DNA from: Geomonas limicola
Lineage (GTDB): Bacteria; Desulfobacterota; Desulfuromonadia; Geobacterales; Geobacteraceae
NCBI RefSeq assembly: GCF_014193675.1
Contig: NZ_BLXZ01000007.1
Span: 124,001-188,000 of the forward strand
Length of the DNA: 64,000 bases
Reading direction: 5' to 3'
In this document: piece after piece, positions 26,918 to 35,711 of the stretch
Layout of the letters: each line of letters begins with the position of its first letter
Numbering within the stretch: position 1 is the first letter of the stretch
The notes under the pieces: generated by a model
The model's input: the letters and a program-made list of their open reading frames with translations, nothing else
The model's database searches: none
What the model was told of the DNA's origin: nothing
Position numbers and translations under genes: made by a program

Positions 26918-28264
26918 ATGCGAGCAGGAACCCAGCACAAACTCCCGGAAGAGATCGAACTCGACCACAAGCACGGTGAATTGACCGCTTTGCTGGCCGA
27001 GCATGCCGCCGTGCGCGCGGACCTGCAAAAACTGCGTGGTGAGATTGGCCGGTTCGAAAGTCAGTACGAACAGACTGTCGGCAGGCGTATCGCGGAGTTG
27101 GAGAGGTTAGAGGCGGAGATCGCCCATCTGACGGGGTATCTGGGGAGTGGGGAGCGGGAGGCTGGACACACCCGGGGAGCCGACTCTGCGCGCGACGCCG
27201 GCAAACCTGATGAGGAATTCGACGGGGATGACCTTGAAGACGACTCCGCGCAGGTCCGCCGCTTCGAGGACCTCGAGATAAAGGCCCTGTACCGCGAGGT
27301 CGCCAAGGCGATCCATCCTGACCTGGCGGCCTCGGGTGCCGACGAGTCACGGCGCCACGAGCTGATGTCGCGCGCCAACCGGGCCTACGCGAGCCAGGAC
27401 CGGCATACGCTGGAAGATATCCTGCGCAGTTGGCGGCCGGCCCCGGCAAAGCCCAGGGAGGAATCGCTGGACCTGGCGCATCAGCTGGTGCAGGTCATCC
27501 GGCAGATCGCCCAGGAACGTCAGGACATTCAAACCACGCGTGCCGTGCTGCAGGAGCTCAAAGATAGCTACGTCTACCGGTTCAAACTGCGGGTCGAGGC
27601 GAGCCTTGCCCAGGGTCTGGATCTCTTGGGCGAGATGACGGCTGCTGCGGAAATGAACATCGCCCGGGCCAAAAAAAGGCTGGCCGTGCTGCGCGGCGAG
27701 CAGGCTCAGGCTCCGACTGCCGCACCTGGGAAAACGCTACGCGAGATCTGCTTCCCCACCGACCATTTCGACGGGACCATCTACCTGCGGGAGCGCAACT
27801 CGCTCAACTTCAGCCAGTGGAAAAAGGTCGGACCGGCGCGCGGCTGCCTGAAGATCCGGGAAGACCAGGCGGTGCGTCTCGATGTGAAGGCGGACGCGGC
27901 GGTGAAGATCGGCCAGATCCGCAACCTGAAACCGGACGACCTGCATTCGCTGTTTCTCTATGAGGTGGAGGACCGGGACCTCGACAGCATCATGCACCTT
28001 ACAGGTCTCGAGGAGCTCTACCTTTCGGGCCAAGGACTCACCGATGCGGCGCTGCTCGGGCTCAACCAGTTGACCAACCTGAAGCGGCTCTATTTGTACC
28101 AGACCGTCATTACCGACCATGGCTTGGCGCACCTCGTGCGGCTTCCGTCCCTGAAAGGGCTTACCTGCAGCGGCAACAGCATAACCGAGGAGGGGCTCGC
28201 GACCTTCCAGAAGGCGATCCCCGGCGTGAAGACGGTGAGCTTCCCCTGGCGCTACAGCAGGTAA
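26918..28264 (+). CDS. J-domain-like / coiled-coil / leucine-rich-repeat fusion protein
   Basis: A 448-residue soluble protein. Residues 1-75 form a charged coiled coil (ELTALLAEHAAVRADLQKL). An acidic linker follows. Residues about 120-172 are a J-domain core: KALYREVAKAIHPDLAA with the HPD triad, then SRANRAYASQDRHTLEDIL. A second coiled coil spans about 190-270. The C-terminal 120 residues have leucine-rich repeats (LTGLEELYLSGQGLTDAALLGL, then TNLKRLYLYQTVITDHGLAHL). J-domain proteins recruit DnaK; the repeats would be the client or partner site. It is monocistronic with a strong terminator. I know of no named family with this order. Confidence 0.8.
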   Translation: MRAGTQHKLPEEIELDHKHGELTALLAEHAAVRADLQKLRGEIGRFESQYEQTVGRRIAELERLEAEIAHLTGYLGSGEREAGHTRGADSARDAGKPDEEFDGDDLEDDSAQVRRFEDLEIKALYREVAKAIHPDLAASGADESRRHELMSRANRAYASQDRHTLEDILRSWRPAPAKPREESLDLAHQLVQVIRQIAQERQDIQTTRAVLQELKDSYVYRFKLRVEASLAQGLDLLGEMTAAAEMNIARAKKRLAVLRGEQAQAPTAAPGKTLREICFPTDHFDGTIYLRERNSLNFSQWKKVGPARGCLKIREDQAVRLDVKADAAVKIGQIRNLKPDDLHSLFLYEVEDRDLDSIMHLTGLEELYLSGQGLTDAALLGLNQLTNLKRLYLYQTVITDHGLAHLVRLPSLKGLTCSGNSITEEGLATFQKAIPGVKTVSFPWRYSR

Positions 28265-28283
28265 GTTCATCCCTTCCCTCTAT

Positions 28284-28318
28284 AAAAAAGCCCGACCAGC
28301 CAGTGGTCGGGCTTTTTT
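28284..28318 (+). terminator. strong terminator of the J-domain/LRR gene
   Basis: Perfect 15-bp symmetric stem (28284-28298 with 28304-28318) ending in six T; works in either direction. Confidence 0.92.
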
Positions 28319-28352
28319 GTTTTCGGTAGGGGACTCTCTCACTTTTCAGATC

Positions 28353-28395
28353 CCCTCTCCACTTGCGGGAGAGGGTTAGGGTGAGGGGGAGGCTG
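28353..28395. repeat. dispersed GGGAGAGGGTTAGGGTGAGGG-type element
   Basis: CCCTCTCC (28353-28360) faces GGAGAGGG (28368-28375), followed by TTAGGGTGAGGGGG. This intergenic palindrome type is common in many GC-rich bacterial genomes; similar pieces occur near 5.37, 9.15-9.31 and 28.43-28.46 kb. Confidence 0.5.
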
Positions 28396-28474
28396 CCACG
28401 AAGGTAACTGGCTCTTTCATCTCCTGCGGTTTCCCCCACCCCCTGGACCCCTCCTGCAAGGGGCGGGGTGTAGC

Positions 28475-29608
28475 CTACTTCAGGAAGCGCTCCAGGTCGG
28501 CGATCAGGTCCTCAGGGTCTTCAAGGCCTACCGAAAGGCGAACCAGGGTGTCCTTGATACCGCGCGCTTCGCGCTCTGCCGGTGGCATGGCCGCGTGGGA
28601 CATCTTGGCGGGGTAGGAGAGGATGCTCTCGACGCCCCCCAGGCTTACGGCGAAGGCGGCGAGCTGCACCCCTTCCAAAAGGCGCTTGGTGGTTTCGAAG
28701 CTTTTCAGCTCGAACGAGAGCACCGCACCGGGGCCGCTTGCCTGGCGCCGGTGGATCTCGTAACCCGGATGTTCCGGCAACCCCGGGTAGTAGACCTTCT
28801 GCACCGCCTCCTGCTGCTGCAGCCAGGCAACGATTTTCTTAGCGCTCGACTGGCTCTCCTCCAGGCGCACCTTCAGGGTCTTCAAGCCGCGCAGGACCAG
28901 CCAGCAGTCCTGGGGCCCCAACACGGCACCGAAGGCGTTCTGGATGAACCGCAGGCGTTGGCCGAGTTCCTGGGTCGCGGTTACCGCGAAGCCGCAGATG
29001 ACGTCCGAGTGGCCGTTTAAGAACTTGGTGCCGCTGTGCAGCACGATGTCGCAGCCCAACTCCAGCGGGCGCTGCAGGTAGGGGGTCATGAAGGTGTTGT
29101 CGACGATGGTCAAAAGACCGCGCTGCTTGGCGAGGGCCACGCAACCGGGGATGTCGCTTATCTTGATGAGCGGGTTGGACGGGGTCTCCAGGTAGAGCGC
29201 GCGGGTCTGCGGGGTGATCGCCGCGGCAATCTGCTCCAGGTCGGTGGCATCAACGAAGCTCACCTGCAAACCCCACCCGGTGAAGAGCGTGGAGAGCACC
29301 CGGAAGGTGCCGCCGTAGACGTCTTCGCAGACCACCAGGTGGTCGCCCGGACGGAACAGGAGGAAGGTGGAGGCGATGGCGGCCATCCCCGAGGCAAAGG
29401 CGAGGCCGGTCGTCCCTTTCTCGAGCTTGGCTACGGCATCTTCGAGGGCCTCCCTGGTGGGATTACCGGAGCGTGCGTAGTCGTAGCGGCCGAATTGGTC
29501 GAAGGAGCGCTGCGCGAAAGTCGAGGTGTGGTAGATCGGGTGGCTCAGCGAGCCGTGCTCCGGGTCGATGGGGTTCCCCCCGTGGATCAGTTCGGTTGCG
29601 AATTTCAT
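28475..29608 (-). CDS. metC: cystathionine beta-lyase-like PLP enzyme (MetC type)
   Basis: A 377-residue Cys/Met-metabolism PLP enzyme, most like B. subtilis MetC. The PLP lysine is Lys195 in VLHSGTKFLNGHSD; YDYARSGNPTREALE holds the neighbouring-subunit Tyr and Arg; VDNTFMTPYLQ and the C-terminal SLGGVESILSYPAKMSHA are typical. It probably cleaves cystathionine to homocysteine, but closely related enzymes act as gamma-synthase or gamma-lyase, so the exact reaction is uncertain. It starts 3 nt after metI and shares its SAM-I riboswitch. Confidence 0.85.
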   Translation of the reverse strand: MKFATELIHGGNPIDPEHGSLSHPIYHTSTFAQRSFDQFGRYDYARSGNPTREALEDAVAKLEKGTTGLAFASGMAAIASTFLLFRPGDHLVVCEDVYGGTFRVLSTLFTGWGLQVSFVDATDLEQIAAAITPQTRALYLETPSNPLIKISDIPGCVALAKQRGLLTIVDNTFMTPYLQRPLELGCDIVLHSGTKFLNGHSDVICGFAVTATQELGQRLRFIQNAFGAVLGPQDCWLVLRGLKTLKVRLEESQSSAKKIVAWLQQQEAVQKVYYPGLPEHPGYEIHRRQASGPGAVLSFELKSFETTKRLLEGVQLAAFAVSLGGVESILSYPAKMSHAAMPPAEREARGIKDTLVRLSVGLEDPEDLIADLERFLK

Positions 29609-29611
29609 CCC

Positions 29612-30751
29612 TTAGTCTCCTTCGAAGGCCTGCGCCAGGTCGGCGATCAGGTCGTCCTTGTCTTCAATTCCCACCGAAAGGCGCAAGAGCAGGTGGTTGA
29701 TCCCCAAGCGCTTGAGGGTCTCGGGCTCGATATCGGCGTGGGTCTGCACCTGCGGGAAGGTGATCAGGCTCTCCACGCCGCCCAGGCTCTCGGCGAACGA
29801 GATCAACTGGGTCTTCATGAGGAGCTGGTTGACCAGTTCCGGTTCGGTTACCTCAAAGGCGATCATGGCGCCGAACCCGGTACCGCGCTCGGCCATGAGC
29901 TCGTGCCCGGGGTGGTCCTTGAGGCCGGGGTAGTAGACCTTGCCGACCTTCGGATGGCTGCTGAGCCAGGTGGCGAGTGCCTGGGCGTTCTCCTGCTGGC
30001 GGTCCATCCTCACGTGCAGGGTCTTGATGCCGCGCACGGTGAGCCAGGAGTCCTGGGGGCCCAGCACCGCACCGGCGCCGTTTTGGTGGAAGTAGACCAG
30101 CTCGGCGAGCGTGGGATCCTTCACCGTCACGAGGCCGCAGACCGTGTCGTTGTGACCTGCCAGGTACTTGCTGCCGCTGTAGATGGCGATGTCGGCACCC
30201 AGGTCCAGGGGGCGCAACAGGTAGGGGGTCAGGAAGGTGTTGTCCACGATACAGAGGAGGCCCCGGTCCTTGCAAAGAGCGGCGAGCGCTGCCACGTCGG
30301 CCACCTTTAACAGGGGATTGGTGAGGGACTCGACAAAAAGTGCGCGGGTATTGGGCTGGAGCGCGGCACGCACCGCCTCGAGGTCGCTGGTGTCCACGTA
30401 GCTGAAGGAGAGTCCGAACTGCTGGAACAGCTTTTCAAAGAGCCGGTAGCTGCCGCCGTAGAGATCCTCGGTGACCACCAGGTGATCCCCCTGGCGGAAC
30501 AGGAACATGAGGCTCGTGATGGCTGCCATGCCGGAGGCGTAGGCGAAACCGCGGGCGCCCCCGTCCAGGGTCGCCATGCCGACCTCGAGGGCCTCGCGGG
30601 TCGGGTTGCCGGACCTGGCGTAATCGTAGCCGGTACTCTGCCCCAGTCCGGGGTGCCGGAAGGTGGCGGTCTGGTAGATGGGGACGGTGACGGCTCCGGT
30701 CCTGGTCTCCCGGTCCAGGCCCACCTGGGCTGCCTGTGTTGCGATCTTCAT
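29612..30751 (-). CDS. metI: cystathionine gamma-synthase/O-acetylhomoserine thiolyase-like PLP enzyme (MetI type)
   Basis: A 379-residue paralogue of the next gene, closest by eye to B. subtilis MetI (TATFRHPGLGQSTGYDYARSGNPT, FAESLGGVESLITFPQVQTHADI). The PLP lysine is Lys195 in IYSGSKYLAGHND. It probably joins an activated homoserine to cysteine or sulfide. The order metI-metC and the SAM-I riboswitch in front repeat the B. subtilis metIC arrangement. AGGAGG lies 9 nt before the ATG, just downstream of the riboswitch terminator. Substrate choice (cysteine or sulfide) cannot be read from sequence. Confidence 0.85.
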   Translation of the reverse strand: MKIATQAAQVGLDRETRTGAVTVPIYQTATFRHPGLGQSTGYDYARSGNPTREALEVGMATLDGGARGFAYASGMAAITSLMFLFRQGDHLVVTEDLYGGSYRLFEKLFQQFGLSFSYVDTSDLEAVRAALQPNTRALFVESLTNPLLKVADVAALAALCKDRGLLCIVDNTFLTPYLLRPLDLGADIAIYSGSKYLAGHNDTVCGLVTVKDPTLAELVYFHQNGAGAVLGPQDSWLTVRGIKTLHVRMDRQQENAQALATWLSSHPKVGKVYYPGLKDHPGHELMAERGTGFGAMIAFEVTEPELVNQLLMKTQLISFAESLGGVESLITFPQVQTHADIEPETLKRLGINHLLLRLSVGIEDKDDLIADLAQAFEGD

Positions 30752-30763
30752 CTGCTACCTCCT

Positions 30764-30801
30764 AAAAGAAAAGTCCCCATCCGGGGGGCGGAAGGGGACT
30801 T
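30764..30801 (-). terminator. expression-platform terminator of the SAM-I riboswitch
   Basis: On the minus strand AAGTCCCC (30801-30794)... pairs with GGGGACTT (30778-30771), followed by TTCTTTT. It lies between the aptamer and the metI ribosome site, as in transcription-terminating SAM riboswitches. Confidence 0.88.
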
Positions 30802-30824
30802 CATAGGCGACTAGTCCGCGCTTC

Positions 30825-30927
30825 CTTATCTACCGGAACGTTGCCGTTCCGCAGGATTTGGCACCTTCCCCCTGGGGGGAGGTTGCCGCGACGTCATCGG
30901 GCCAGTCCCTCGATCGCTCTAGATAAG
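30825..30927 (-). promoter_or_regulatory. SAM-I (S-box) riboswitch aptamer controlling metI-metC
   Basis: Read on the minus strand: P1 arms CTTATCT and AGATAAG; the conserved AGGGACTGGCCCGATGA; CGGCAACC; AAGGTGCCAAATCCTGC; then GGAACG hairpin elements, in the canonical S-box order. With SAM bound the aptamer should favour the downstream terminator and switch metI-metC off. Confidence 0.96.
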
Positions 30928-30959
30928 TTGCTGCTATGTGGTTAGGCAATGCTGGTCTA

Positions 30960-30988
30960 CTAATACTTAAATGCACCATTCGTGTCAA
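30960..30988 (-). promoter_or_regulatory. promoter of the SAM riboswitch-metI-metC operon
   Basis: Minus strand TTGACA (30988-30983), 17-nt spacer, TATTAG (30965-30960). The predicted start is about 25 nt before the first aptamer helix. Confidence 0.7.
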
Positions 30989-30989
30989 C

Positions 30990-31440
30990 TATAAAGTCTC
31001 TCATTTTCCCAACTGCATTGGTGTGGATTCAGCCCGCCTCATGCCGGCCCCGAGCGGAGGGTTGAACCACCTGCCGCCTGTCGGTTTTGGTATCTGGAGC
31101 AGACCGTTCCTGATGGCTATCGCGGTAGTTGTTTCGCCCCTTCGTCTGTATTAAACGGTGCCTCAGTTCCGGCACACGTGATTGTAGCTACCTATTTCAC
31201 AGGTTGTACATTGCCAACTCCGATGGCAGCACCGACTAAGAACGGGATGATCTGCTGCAAGTATTGTGGTCGACAGTGAGGTCAGGTCACAGGTCGCGAA
31301 TAACCCGGTACCTGCCAATATAAGCGCACGGGACACCCGGTTTTCAACCCGACGAAACTGTCAGACTAGTGGGGTGAAACCGACTCTGGCACCAGGTAGA
31401 TCCGTTCTTGAGGTGATTACTTCAACAGACTGAATTATTC
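30990..31440. other. intergenic stretch, no gene seen
   Basis: About 450 nt between the divergent met operon and the MucR-type gene. Short open frames exist but none has a ribosome site or recognisable product. No tRNA or clear hairpin was seen. Confidence 0.4.
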
Positions 31441-31442
31441 TC

Positions 31443-31474
31443 ATTGACAAAGGCTACAGATATGTCAATATACC
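31443..31474 (+). promoter_or_regulatory. promoter and inverted repeat upstream of the MucR-type gene
   Basis: TTGACA (31444-31449) with an AT-rich AATATACC -10 region at 31467-31474. The -35 box lies in one arm of an inverted repeat, ATTGACA (31443-31449) and TGTCAAT (31463-31469), which fits an autoregulatory operator. The exact -10 hexamer is uncertain. Confidence 0.45.
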
Positions 31475-31509
31475 CTTAATTATTAATTTCAGTTCCGGAG
31501 GAACAATCA

Positions 31510-32088
31510 ATGGCAACGTTAGTGGAAATCGCTGCTCAGATCGTAGCATCACATGCGTCGAGTACTCCGATGACTTCAGACCAGCTTATATTCGAAATCG
31601 GCAAAGTACACAACGCTCTCAAGAACCTCGAGGCAGGTCAAAGTATCGAGGGAACCGAAGAAGTAAAACCGACTGTTACTGTGAAGGATGCCTTTAAGAA
31701 AGGCGAAGTAGTTTGCATGGTCTGCGGCAAAGGCGGGTTCAAGACTCTGGCGCGTCACCTGAGCACCGCCCATGGCATGAAGCCGGGCGAGTACAAGAAA
31801 CAGTTCGGCATCCCGAGCAAGCAGGCGCTTTCCGCTAAGAACTACTCCGAGGCCCGCCGCAAGATGGCCCAGGACCGCGGGCTCGCGGACAACCTCGCCA
31901 AGGCACGGGAAGTGCGCATGGCCAATATCGAGGCCAAGAAGGGCGCTCCGGCTAAAGCCGCCAAGGCTGCCAAACCCGCCAAACAGGCAAAGCCGGTTGC
32001 CGAAGCAAAACCGGCTAAAATGACCAAGGCGGTCAAGCCGCCCAAGGCCGCCAAGCCGAGAGGTCCCAAGGCCAAGACCGTAGCCTAA
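31510..32088 (+). CDS. MucR/Ros-type zinc-finger transcriptional regulator with Lys/Ala/Pro tail
   Basis: A 192-residue DNA-binding protein. The MucR core spans about 55-115: VVCMVCGKGGFKTLARHLSTAHGM gives a C2H2-like finger (Cys64, Cys67, His80, His85), then PGEYKKQFGIPSKQ and YSEARRKMA. Residues 140-192 are a histone-like Lys/Ala/Pro tail with repeated AKPAK-type steps. MucR proteins are global AT-rich-DNA binders and often repress themselves, which fits the inverted repeat at the promoter. GGAGG precedes the ATG; the gene is monocistronic with a strong terminator. Confidence 0.9.
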   Translation: MATLVEIAAQIVASHASSTPMTSDQLIFEIGKVHNALKNLEAGQSIEGTEEVKPTVTVKDAFKKGEVVCMVCGKGGFKTLARHLSTAHGMKPGEYKKQFGIPSKQALSAKNYSEARRKMAQDRGLADNLAKAREVRMANIEAKKGAPAKAAKAAKPAKQAKPVAEAKPAKMTKAVKPPKAAKPRGPKAKTVA

Positions 32089-32103
32089 TTCCTGCCAGAC
32101 CAG

Positions 32104-32137
32104 AAAAAAGCCGCCCTGATAAAGGCGGCTTTTTTTT
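32104..32137 (+). terminator. terminator of the MucR-type gene
   Basis: AAAAAAGCCGCC/GGCGGCTTTTTT stem with an 8-nt loop and eight T; symmetric, so it can also stop the convergent kinase transcript. Confidence 0.92.
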
Positions 32138-32235
32138 ATTCCGTGGTGCAGCTAGGTTGCGCTGCCGCTCCCGTCCCACCTCGTGGTACGCTGGTGCACA
32201 AGAGGCGAAAGCAGCGGTTCTTTGCCCTGCCACGC

Positions 32236-35200
32236 TTACCCTTTGTTCCGGGCGATGATCTCCTTCAGCGTTACCTCGAGGTCGTGCAGCGAGTACGGCT
32301 TCGAGACCACCCCCGAAAACCCGAACTCCCGGTACCTCGCCATCACCAGGTCCTCCGAGTAGCCGCTCGAGGCAATGGCCACCGCGTCCGGATCGATCTC
32401 CAGGAGCCTTTTCACGGCATCCTTGCCCCCCATCCCACCGGGAATGGTGAGATCCATGATCACCGCGTCGAAACGCTGGCCGCCGGCCAGATCCTTCTGG
32501 TAGACCTCCAACAGCTCCTCTCCGTCCGACACCACTACCGGCTGGTAGCCAAACATGGCGAGCGCCGCCTTGGCCATCTCGCGGATGGCGTCTTCGTCGT
32601 CCATGAGGAGAATTCTCCCTCCGCCGTTTGCCGCAAGCGTTTCAGCGCTGGGCTGTTGCACCGGCACCTCGGGTACCGCCTCATCCTGCGCAGGGAGGGT
32701 AATGGCGAAGGTGGTGCCGTGGCCGCGCCGGGAAAATACCTTGATCTCACCGTCGTGGTTCTTGATGATGGCGTACACCGTGGCGAGCCCGAGACCGTTG
32801 CCGGTCGCCTTGGTGGAGAAGTAGGGATCGTAGATCCGGCTCAGGTCTTCTTTGCTGATGCCGGTCCCGGTATCTTTGAAGGTGATCCTGATACGGTGCT
32901 GGCGGTCCTCTTCATCCATAGGGAGCACGTTCTCGGCCCGGATCAGGATGGTGCCCCCCTCGGGCATGGCTTGATCGGCATTGATGACCAGGTTGCTGAT
33001 CACCTGGCTCATCTGTCCGGTATCGATCTCGGCCGACCAGAGATCGGGTGCGATATCGAAATCGCAGCGCACGTTGGAACCCCTGAGCGCGAAGGTCGCC
33101 GAGTCGGTGAGCACCTGGCTGATCGAGGTGAGTTTCTTCACCGGCGCACCACCCTTCGAGAAGGTAAGCAGCTGCTGGGTGAGGGCCTTGGACTGCTCGG
33201 CACCCTTGCGCGCCCGGTCCAGGAAGGCCGCCGCCTGGTGCTCGTCGGGAAGTGTGGCGCGGGATAGGGCGATGTTGCCCATGATCCCGGTGAGGAGGTT
33301 GTTGAAGTCGTGGGCGATGCCTCCTGCCAGGATCCCCAGGGACTCCAGTTTGCGGGCCTTGAAGAGCTCCTCCTCGATGCCGCGCCGCTCGGTGATGTCG
33401 CTGAAGACCAGGACCGCCCCGGGTATCGCCTGGTTGCGGTCCAGGATGGGCGCGGTCTTACTGACGATAATCCGTTCGGTGCCGTCGCGCGCTACCAGCA
33501 CCCCGTTTCCGGACTGCTCGACGACCTCCCCGGTGCCAAGCACCCGTGCTATGGCATTCGCCTTGGGGGTTCGACTGCGCTCCTCGATGACCCGGAACAC
33601 CTGGTCCAGCGGCAGGCCGGCAACTTCCTCCTGGTGGTACCCGCAGAGCTCTTCTGCCACCCGGTTGAGCAGCACGACCTTTCCGGCGGTATCCACGGTG
33701 ATGACCCCGTCACCGATGGAGCGCAGCGTCACGGCAAGGCGCTCCTTTTCACGCTGTAGAGCGCTTTGGGATGCCTTGAGCTCGGTGACGTCGGCAATGC
33801 AACCGACCAGGGCCCGCAACGAACCGTCACTGTTTTCCAGGCGTCGCCCTGAGAGGTATCCCCAGAAATCGCTGCCGTCCCGGCGCCGGTAGTGGCGCTC
33901 GACTGCCACCGAGGCCAGTTCCCCGCTGATGATCCTGGCCGTGAGGGTGGATCCTTCGTCCTCTTCTGAGGGGTGCAGCCAGGTAAGGTAGCTGGTCCCC
34001 AGAAGCTCAGCCAAGGAGACCCCGAACATCTCCGCCATCCGGCGATTGGCGAAGCTGATCCTGCCGTCGGGGGAAACCAGGACGATACCGACCTGGGAGG
34101 CCTCGAAAATGACACTGAGGCGCTCCTCGCTCTCCTTGAGCCTGCGCTCGACCTCGGTGCGCTGGGAGATGTCCTCGTAGACGCCCAGTACACCTACGAC
34201 GCAGCCGCTGTCGCCGTGCAGGGGGATCTTGGTGGTGTCCACGATGACCTGCGACCCGTCTGCCTGCAGTTGGGTTTCGGTCAGGTGGTATTTGGCGCGG
34301 TCCAGGCGCATGACCTCGCGGTCGTCGCGGCGGTAGCCCTCGGCCTCCTCGCGTGACCAGGGGAGGTCGAAGTCGGTTTTTCCGACCACTTCGCTGGGCG
34401 AGGAAAGGCCGGCGGCACGCGCAAAGGCGTCGTTGCACCCTGCGTAGACCAGGTTGGTGTCCTTCCAGAAGATGTTCTGCGGAACGGCGTTGATGACCAG
34501 CGAGAGCATCTTCTCGCGCTGGCGCAGCGCCTCGGCGACCTGCTGGTGCTTGGCGATCTCGTCTTCGAGCATGGTCGCCTGGAGTTGCTGCTCCTCTTTG
34601 ACCAGGGTCTGCTCCGTCAGGTCTGCGATGATCCCCACCAGGCCGTATTCGGCCCCGTTGTCGTCCAGCAGCGGCACTTCGATGAAAAAGAGGGTGCTGG
34701 TTCCCCCGGTGGTATGCCGTACCGACTGCAAGGTGCCGGGGAGGCGCGGATCGCGACTCGGACAGGCGGCTTCCAACGCCTTGACGATGTCCACCTCCCG
34801 CGAGTCGAGCTGGCTGGGGAGCTTTCCGAGAATCTCCGTACGGGGGAGGTGCAGGCAGCCGGTGAAATGCTCGTTGCAGTCGCAAAAATTGCCGCTGGCA
34901 TCCTTCAGGTAGACCGGGTGCGGCATCGCCTCCAGGAGGGCCTGCACCCGGCGGTCACTTTCAGCGTGCTGCGACGCGGTTGTTTCGATGAGCCAGTGAA
35001 AGTATTGGGGGAGGGGGGAGCCGCCTGCCAAAGGGGTGATGGTTGCCCGCAGCGTACCGCCGGCAGCCGGGGAGGCAAGGCGCACCTCCGCGCAGCAGCT
35101 TCCGGAACGTAGCGCCTGGTCCATGAAGTGCTGCAGGGACGGGGCCTGCGCTGCCGAGGCGGGGGCCAGCAACTCCGTCAGCGTCCGGCCGACCAGCCCG

Positions 35201-35436
35201 TGGGCCGTGCTGTCGAACAGCGCGGCAGCCGCAGGCGAACACATGCCGACTACCGTGTCCTGGTCGGTTACCAGGACCGCACTCGGCGGAAGGCTTCCGC
35301 CTCCGTCCGTCGTTCGGCGCGGGACTGCGGTTCCCGGGTCAGGGGGGGGCGTACCGGGTTGCTCAGGTACCGGGTTTCCCGCTGTCTGTCCCAGCGGGGG
35401 AGTCCGCCGGCCGGCTCTTTCGGGCCAAAACTGCAT
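32236..35436 (-). CDS. soluble hybrid histidine kinase, five PAS domains + HisKA + HATPase + receiver
   Basis: A 1066-residue cytoplasmic kinase with no membrane helix. Five PAS-type domains are visible at about 45-145, 160-275, 300-425, 430-550 and 555-680. HisKA has His709 in GGIAHDFNNLLTGIMGNI, the Ntr/hybrid class. HATPase shows NLVINADQAMPEGG, DTGTGIS and GNGLGLATVYAI. The C-terminal receiver has acidic MDDED and acceptor Asp995 in AVIMDLTIPGG. Start 35436 has AGAGG 5 nt upstream; a GTG four codons earlier is less likely. The partner phosphotransfer protein is not nearby. Signal unknown. Confidence 0.9.
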   Translation of the reverse strand: MQFWPERAGRRTPPLGQTAGNPVPEQPGTPPPDPGTAVPRRTTDGGGSLPPSAVLVTDQDTVVGMCSPAAAALFDSTAHGLVGRTLTELLAPASAAQAPSLQHFMDQALRSGSCCAEVRLASPAAGGTLRATITPLAGGSPLPQYFHWLIETTASQHAESDRRVQALLEAMPHPVYLKDASGNFCDCNEHFTGCLHLPRTEILGKLPSQLDSREVDIVKALEAACPSRDPRLPGTLQSVRHTTGGTSTLFFIEVPLLDDNGAEYGLVGIIADLTEQTLVKEEQQLQATMLEDEIAKHQQVAEALRQREKMLSLVINAVPQNIFWKDTNLVYAGCNDAFARAAGLSSPSEVVGKTDFDLPWSREEAEGYRRDDREVMRLDRAKYHLTETQLQADGSQVIVDTTKIPLHGDSGCVVGVLGVYEDISQRTEVERRLKESEERLSVIFEASQVGIVLVSPDGRISFANRRMAEMFGVSLAELLGTSYLTWLHPSEEDEGSTLTARIISGELASVAVERHYRRRDGSDFWGYLSGRRLENSDGSLRALVGCIADVTELKASQSALQREKERLAVTLRSIGDGVITVDTAGKVVLLNRVAEELCGYHQEEVAGLPLDQVFRVIEERSRTPKANAIARVLGTGEVVEQSGNGVLVARDGTERIIVSKTAPILDRNQAIPGAVLVFSDITERRGIEEELFKARKLESLGILAGGIAHDFNNLLTGIMGNIALSRATLPDEHQAAAFLDRARKGAEQSKALTQQLLTFSKGGAPVKKLTSISQVLTDSATFALRGSNVRCDFDIAPDLWSAEIDTGQMSQVISNLVINADQAMPEGGTILIRAENVLPMDEEDRQHRIRITFKDTGTGISKEDLSRIYDPYFSTKATGNGLGLATVYAIIKNHDGEIKVFSRRGHGTTFAITLPAQDEAVPEVPVQQPSAETLAANGGGRILLMDDEDAIREMAKAALAMFGYQPVVVSDGEELLEVYQKDLAGGQRFDAVIMDLTIPGGMGGKDAVKRLLEIDPDAVAIASSGYSEDLVMARYREFGFSGVVSKPYSLHDLEVTLKEIIARNKG

Positions 35437-35711
35437 ACCACCTCTCACGAATCAGGCACTATCCTGGCGGGCTTCTCGCCGGCTAGGTGTGCCGTTGTTA
35501 CCTCAGGCCGGAAAACCTACCTCTTGGTATCGGCACAACTAATTAAAACTAAAGCAGGAAAAATCCGATGCGGCCGCACGGGAAGGGTCGGCGGCGCGGG
35601 TGAGCATAGTGAGGCAGGGGGCGGGGGGGCTGTTTTGTCAGGTTTCGGGGGAGGAGATCTCCGCTGGTCAGGGTCCTGGTGGCCCGACCGGCGGCAAAGG
35701 TGGTGCCGGTA

